Shown in pieces: positions 58,941 to 64,000 of a stretch of 64,000 bases of DNA. The stretch spans positions 45,880,127-45,944,126 of the forward strand of contig NC_052619.1 in NCBI RefSeq assembly GCF_016545825.1, written 5' to 3'. Below the pieces are notes generated by a model that was not told where the DNA came from, ran no database searches, and was given only the letters and a program-made list of their open reading frames with translations. Made by a program: the position numbers and the translations under genes. Every line of letters starts with the position of its first letter. Position 1 is the first letter of the stretch. Source of the stretch: Eucalyptus grandis (taxonomy: Eukaryota; Streptophyta; Magnoliopsida; Myrtales; Myrtaceae).

Positions 58941-60444
58941 TTATTCGTAGGAGTAGATTCGATCGAAATGATTCTTTTTTATTCTGTTTCCGGAAATGGA
59001 TTAAGAATTTTAAGCCGTTTAGTAATCGTCCAAAATTTCTCGATTCTTGATGTCCCCACTAGCCATGGGTAGCCATAAGCAAGGGCCAACGCTTTGTCTG
59101 AGTTTTTATTTTATTTTTTATTTTTAAATTTCTGTGTGTTTTCTTAAAGTTTTAGTCTTTTTTTTTTTAGTTTGTCTTTTTATGCCAAAAAAAAAAAAGA
59201 AAAAGGAAAAAAAAAAAAAAAAAATAATAAGGAAAGAAAATAAGAAAAAGCAAAAGGACGAAAATGCCCTTGATCGGCTAGTGAGATCAAGTCCTTTTTA
59301 AAATTAATATGGTCAAATTAAGCTCTTATTAAAAATAAAGATCACTTTAGACCATTATTTAAGAAAATGATGACATTGAGGTCCTTGTTTAAGATAAAGT
59401 TCACCTCGGGTCGTTATTTGAGAAATTAATAATGCTTCGAGCCCTTATTTGGAATCTTCTTCAGATATTATGTATTGTGTAATGTAATGATTATTATAAT
59501 TACTAATTATATCAAATGACGCTCAAAGTGTTATAGAATATGTACTTCAATCATATAATTAATTATGTAATTAATATTATTTAATATAATCTCATAAGTT
59601 ATGATCAAATTTGAATTATAATCGTAGATTGATTACTACAAAATTAGGTGATTCCCACCCGAAGGCGAAGTCTGTCTCTATCATCGATGGGCCAAATAGA
59701 CTGCATTAGTGGTATAACAATGGTATTGGTAGTGACAGTATGATTACCTTAAAATATATTTACATCCAGTTGTTCCTTCTTACCCTTTTCGTGCATTCAC
59801 TTAGGCCTTAAAAATGCCATTCATTTCTTACTTTACTATTACTATTTTATGCTTTAAAGCACCACTCGTTATGCCAAAGACTCTCTATTAACTAAAGAAA
59901 GGCATTGGCCAACTTAACAGCATTAGAGAAAGGTAAAGGGTAGGTGCATCATGTAGCTACGGTTCTTCCTTTCTAGTTTGTTTTGTTTGTCCATGTCTCC
60001 GTTCTGCATGAGAGAGTTTCAAAGGTTTGAATAGCCCTAGTTTATTTCTTTCGATAGAATCCTCCCACAGATAGGGAGTGGTAATGATCAGGTTTAGATT
60101 TCCTTGGTAAGGGAAGGAAGAGAGAGAGCCTTGGGGTTTGAAATAGAGTGTAAGTCTTTGTCCCTTAAGCAGGTTGAAAAGCATGCTGTGAGGCAAGCAG
60201 TTCAAATTAGGGGTGAGCAATTGGACCAGGTTTACTCGGAATCCAGACTGGACCACTCAGAAAACCGGTTTGGGAACCGGTTAGAACGGTTCGGTTCCCG
60301 ATTCCGAGTGAAGACCCACCAGGGAAACAGACTAATTTTGGACCTGGTTTTTAGATATTACTAAAAAAATAAAACCCTACGCATTCCCGACCCCCTCTCT
60401 CAATCTCTTTCTTTTCGTGCAATTGCAATCCTGCTCAGCACAAG
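58941..60444. other. AT-rich intergenic region, no gene recognised
   Basis: GGCGCGTTTGGTAAC near 58923 looks like a TIR end, but its partner is not seen. A-rich and T-rich runs occupy 59160-59260. From 60205 to 60345 there is a GGTTCGG-rich repeat starting GGGGTGAGCAATTGGACC, probably an incomplete relative of the element at 60445. Confidence 0.45.
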
Positions 60445-60822
60445 TAGGGGTGTTAGAACCAAACTGGAAAACCAAATCAAAATCAAAATCAATCCAAATT
60501 TTTGTACATTTTTGGTTCGAATCAAATAATGATAAAACAATTTTTTTTTTTATTCTGGTTTGGATAGTTTTGATTCAGTTTGGTTAGCTTAACTGAATTT
60601 AAAGTTGTCTATCTTCTTAATATTACAATTTCCACAATAACCCTCGTTTTGCACTAAACCCATTTTTAATATTTAAAAAAAGAAAACTAGAAAACCAATT
60701 TGAATCGAACCAAGTATTCGGTTTGGGACACGGTTCAGTTCAAAGTTAATGTATACCCTAATGGTTCGGTTCAAATTAGGGTTCTTGAAAATTAGAACCA
60801 AACTGAACCGTTAATACCCCTG
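60445..60822. mobile_element. hAT-like miniature element (378 bp)
   Basis: Left end TAGGGGTGTTAGAACCAAACTGG and right end CTGAACCGTTAATACCCCTG are imperfect inverted repeats of the TAGGG/CAGGG type used by hAT elements. Flanks carry CAGCACAA (60436-60443) and CAGCACAG (60823-60830), 7 of 8 matching with a one-base offset, near the 8-bp duplication expected for hAT. Coding capacity is nil. Confidence 0.5.
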
Positions 60823-61500
60823 CAGCACAGCTCCCGTTGCTCTCTCTCTCTCTCTCTTCCTCGCCCCCAGACTTGTAGCTCGAAAATCTGGCCCGGCTTG
60901 ATCAAGTTGGTTCGGGTTTCCGGGTGCGATCCTAGACCCATTTCTCCTTCGGGCCTACTCCTCAAATCTTTTTAGTGGGTCGAGCTCGGTTTCTAGGCTC
61001 GAGGCCGGAATATATCACAAGCTCGGAACGGAGCTTCTTGAGATAGATATACATAGATCATCAATTTAAACCTGCTTTGGAAGGATACATAGTTAGTTTA
61101 ATTTTACCAAGTTCCTACTCGACATATTTCTCTTTAAATCGTTTGGTCTGAGCGTGATTTTTCCAACTTATGAATATTTATCAAGTCTCGTAATGGTTTT
61201 TTCTTTGGACGATAGAGATGAAAAGGTACATATCCCCACCCCCCCCTTCCCAAATCAAATTGATAAAGTACATTCGTTGCATATAAATATAATTAAATAA
61301 AAAGTATTGGTTTGTATTTAAACCGCATCACGAACCAAAATTTAATCAAACCATGCTAATGTATATCGTGAATACAGCATATACATATTATCACCCCAAA
61401 AAAACTATCATAACTATAGCTCATCTAATCAAATTTATTTACCCACATTGTAATATAATAAGCAAATAGATCCAACCAAGACTTCTCTCTATCTTGCCAA
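60823..61500. other. intergenic region, no gene recognised
   Basis: A CT run lies at about 60839-60858, followed by AT-rich DNA. No protein-like frame. Confidence 0.5.
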
Positions 61501-61526
61501 ACTTAAGCATCAGCTGATAATCCGTC

Positions 61527-61990
61527 CTACGGGATATCAAAGACGTCGTCGCTCTTGCACAAGGCGTACACAATGTCCACCATGCTCGGCCTCTTCAAAG
61601 GGTCCCGGTTCAGGCACGAGATCACGACGCTCATCACGCTCGCCACGGTCTCCATTGAGCATGTCGAGTCCGCCACCAGGCCCTTGCCCATCCACTTCCT
61701 CAGCCTCTCGAGCCTCCCGATCTCCTCGTTGCTTCTCCCCTTGAAGGCCTCGACCACAGTAGCCCACATCACCCTCCCCTCCTCGTCCGTCGCCTCCCTC
61801 CTCGAGACCAGCTCGAGCATGACGACCCCGAAGGAGAACACGTCCATCCTCGTCGACACGAACCCGTCAGATAGCTACTCGGGGGCAACGTAGCGCTAGG
61901 CGCCCACGATGTGCATGATGATGGCGTTGCAGCCTGACTTGACGAGGCCGAAGTTGGCGATCTTGGCCCGCATGTATTTACGGTTCAAAA
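61527..61990 (-). pseudogene. LYK4/5-like kinase, C-terminal half
   Basis: Minus strand from about 61985: MRAKIANFGLVKSG (NFG in place of DFG, as commonly seen in LYK4/LYK5-type kinases), then RYVAPE with in-frame TAG codons before R and after E. An open stretch follows: STRMDVFSFGVVMLELVSRR, MWATVVEAFKG, WMGKGLVADSTCSMETV, CLNRDPLKRPSMVDIVYALC and the end KSDDVFDIP. This is the best-preserved LYK piece here. The two stops and the missing upstream parts make it a pseudogene. It cannot be the continuation of 57425-57745, because on the minus strand the order is wrong. Confidence 0.8.
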
Positions 61991-62389
61991 ATTGCTTGAT
62001 GAATTAACTCTGCACAAAAGCCAAAAGTGTAGAACTCAATTGATAAAAAAAAAAAAAAAATTGTAGGATTGTATCAACATAATTATAATAGGTTTAAAGT
62101 CTTTTTGGTTAAAAAAAAAAAAATTGCATTAACTTGTCCAAGCATGTCGAAATCAATTGAAATTTCAAGTAAAAATCGAATTTTGCACAGTCTCGTTGCA
62201 ACAATTTCTTTGTCTTTTTATGTTTTACATCGCAATCTACTCTGTCCAAATTTTTTGTTTTTTTGGGGGCTTCTTTTCTCGGATAACCGTCATCACACGG
62301 ACTTTACCCCGGGCGCGCGCACACATCACGTGATCGCATTCCCGTAATTCGTATCATATTTAGCCAATATTGTATTTGGCGTTCGCCCG
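61991..62389. other. intergenic stretch before minisatellite, no gene recognised
   Basis: A-rich runs at about 62046-62060 and 62109-62122; otherwise no structure that I can name. Confidence 0.4.
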
Positions 62390-63375
62390 AATAAATATTA
62401 TATTTGGCCCGTGATGGCATTCTCGTAATTTTGTGATTTGTGGGCAAAGCAGCCACCCGGATAGCAATCTCGTAATTTTGTGATTTGTGGAGAAAGCGGC
62501 CTCCTGCAATGGCAAATTCGTAATTGTGATTTGCGGACAAAGCGGCCACCCGAAATGGCAATCTCGTAATTTTGTCATTTTGTGGGCAAAGAGGCCACCC
62601 AGAATGGCAATCTCGTAATTTTGTGATTTTGCGGGCGAAGCGACCACCCGGAATGCAAATCTCGTAAGTTTGTGATTTTGCGGGCAAAGCGGCTACCCAC
62701 AGGCAATCTCGTAATTTTATGATTTGTGGAAAAAGAGGTCACCGCAATGGCAATCTTGTAATTTTATGATTTGTTAATAAAGTAGTTGGACAAAGTGGTC
62801 ACCCGCAATTGCAATGTTATAATTTTATGATTTGTGAATAAAGTAACTGGACAAAGCGATCACCCGCAACAGCTAGACAAAGGGATCACCCGCGATAGCT
62901 AGTGAAAAGGGATCACCCGCAATTGCAATCGTGTAATTTTATGATTTGTGAATAAAGTAGCTGGACAAAGGGATCATCCGCAATAGCTAGACAAAGGAAT
63001 CACCCGCGATAGCTAGTGAAAAGGGATCACCCGCAATTACAATCTTATAATTTTATGATTTGTTAATAAAGTAGCTGGACAAAGGGATTACCCGCAATTG
63101 CAATCTTGTAATTTTATGATTTGTGAATAAAGTAGCTAGACAAAGCGATCACCCGCAATTGCAATCTTGTAATTTTATGATTTGTGAATAAAGTAGGTAG
63201 ACAAAGCAATCAGCTGCAATGGCAATCTCGTAATTTTAGGACTTGTGGAATCTCATAATTTTGTGATTTGTGGACAAAGCGGGTGGACAAAGCAGCCACG
63301 CCCAATTGCAATCTCCTAATTTTGTGATTTGTGGTCAAAGCGCGTCGTGAAATCGACCCGGAATGGCAATCTCGT
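62390..63375. repeat. about 50-60-bp minisatellite upstream of SAHH copy 4, about 16-20 units
   Basis: Units of ATGGCAATCTCGTAATTTTG, TGATTTGTGGACAAAGCGG and CCACCCGCA repeat from about 62400, with a drifting sub-family (TTTTATGATTTGTGAATAAA, GTAGCTGGACAAAGGGATCA) at about 62760-63200. It ends about 160 bp before the SAHH ATG. Minus-strand open frames through it (CPQ and KITRL repeats) are by-products. Confidence 0.9.
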
Positions 63376-63421
63376 AAATTCCTGAAAGTGACCTTATTTA
63401 AAGCGAGCGATGTGCAGGAAC

Positions 63422-63487
63422 GGCTCAAGTTTTCAAATTCCTCAACACCGTCTCCTGCCTTCGGCCACTCGCTCTCTCCCTCTCTCC
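63422..63487 (+). promoter_or_regulatory. SAHH copy 4 core upstream region with CT-rich tract
   Basis: GGCTCAAGTTTTCAAATTCC and CTCAACACCGTCTCCTGCCT match copy 3. The pyrimidine tract is at 63470-63487. TTATTTAAAG at about 63392 is TATA-like. Confidence 0.4.
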
Positions 63488-63535
63488 ACAGACTGTCTCG
63501 GATCCCTGTCCAAGCACCCGAAGAAGGAAAAAAGA

Positions 63536-64000
63536 ATGGCGTTACCATTGGAGAGAACCGCCACCGGCCGCGAGTACAAGGTCAAGGACATGTCGCAGGC
63601 TGACTTCGGCCGCCTCGAGATCGAGCTCGCGGAGGACCAACTGGCCGCCCTTATGTCCTGCCGCTCCGAGTTCAGCCCCTCGCAACCCCTCAAGGGCGCG
63701 AGGATCGCCGGCTACCTCCACATGACCCCCCAGACCGCTGTACTCATCGAGACCTTCACCGCCCTCGGTGCCGAGGTCCGCTGGTGTTCAAGCAACGCTT
63801 TCTCCACCCAGGACCACGTTGCGGCCGCCATCGCCCGCGACTCCGCTGCCGTCTTTGCCTGGAAGGGCGAGACCCCCCAGGAGTACCGGTGGTGCATCGA
63901 GCGGGCCCTCGACTGGGGCCCCGGCGGTGGCCCCGACCTCATCGTCAGCGACGGGGGCGACGCCATCCTGCTCATCCTCGAGGGCATCAAGGCAGAGGAG
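63536..64000 (+). CDS. adenosylhomocysteinase-like protein, copy 4 (runs off the window)
   Basis: ATG at 63536 opens a frame of 155 codons without a stop to the window end. It starts [21 protein letters not shown], as in the other copies, and includes [22 protein letters not shown] and SDGGDA. It groups with copy 1 in GYLHMTPQ and WCSSNAF (Cys to Ser in the usual C-N-x-FSTQDH). Changes private to this copy include [15 protein letters not shown] and IETFTA. The residues altered in copies 1-3 (E156, K186, D190, H301 in human AHCY) and the intron lie beyond the window, so its activity cannot be judged. Confidence 0.85.
   Translation, partial: MALPLERTATGREYKVKDMSQADFGRLEIELAEDQLAALMSCRSEFSPSQPLKGARIAGYLHMTPQTAVLIETFTALGAEVRWCSSNAFSTQDHVAAAIARDSAAVFAWKGETPQEYRWCIERALDWGPGGGPDLIVSDGGDAILLILEGIKAEE

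Noticed and set aside
57425..61990. Joining the two LYK pieces at 57.4-57.7 and 61.5-62.0 kb into one gene with a large intron
   Set aside because: Both are on the minus strand, so the N-terminal part should have the higher coordinates; here it has the lower.
62304..63548. Minus-strand repeat proteins of 95-127 codons
   Set aside because: Readings of the 50-60-bp minisatellite.

Overview
The window is nuclear DNA from a flowering plant, most likely a woody dicot. The evidence is plant-lineage Ty1/copia retrotransposons, a sieve-element-occlusion (phloem P-protein) gene, plant-type adenosylhomocysteinase genes with the plant-specific insert, LysM-type receptor-kinase fragments, spliceosomal introns with canonical GT/AG ends, and very AT-rich intergenic DNA. 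The species cannot be fixed from the sequence. One 100-N assembly gap lies at 22576-22675.

Layout. 1-6550 is the 3' part of a Sirevirus-type copia element on the + strand: broken pol, an extra ORF after pol, two polypurine tracts and a 3' LTR. 6551-9240 is AT-rich with no gene seen. 9243-13355 holds a minus-strand sieve element occlusion (SEO) gene whose seven exons can be traced but which is frameshifted, so it is called a pseudogene. 13356-19262 is repeat-rich: two related inverted-repeat elements, then a foldback-like element built of tandem sub-repeats in inverted arms. 19263-22575 is a second, heavily decayed copia element (+) that runs into the gap. 22676-23570 is a dispersed repeat containing a perfect 53-bp-arm hairpin. 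23576-29930 is a third copia element (minus) with both LTRs and a TATAA target duplication. It has lost its reverse transcriptase and carries a nested 2.6-kb solo LTR with its own TTGGT duplication.

The second half, about 29.94-64 kb, is a tandem segmental duplication. Its theme is four same-strand copies of an S-adenosylhomocysteine hydrolase (SAHH) gene at 33149, 44323, 51563 and 63536; the last runs off the window. Copies 1 and 2 have intact two-exon reading frames and copy 3 has a 2-nt frameshift. All three completely visible copies have lost residues that bind substrate or NAD in characterised SAHHs, and all end at the same early stop, without the C-terminal tail that completes the neighbouring subunit's NAD site. 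They look like a family of catalytically dead SAHH paralogs rather than housekeeping genes. Each copy has an unrelated minisatellite within about 120-260 bp upstream of its ATG. Repeat units also share a leader-like sequence with CT tracts, hAT transposase remnants in which the BED finger is joined to the dimerisation domain, LYK4/5-like kinase fragments on the minus strand, and a TRIM-like and other dispersed repeat.

No complete ordinary housekeeping gene is visible. The most useful material is the SAHH-like array with its promoter-proximal minisatellites, the SEO pseudogene, and several young repeat structures with clear target-site duplications or perfect inverted arms.
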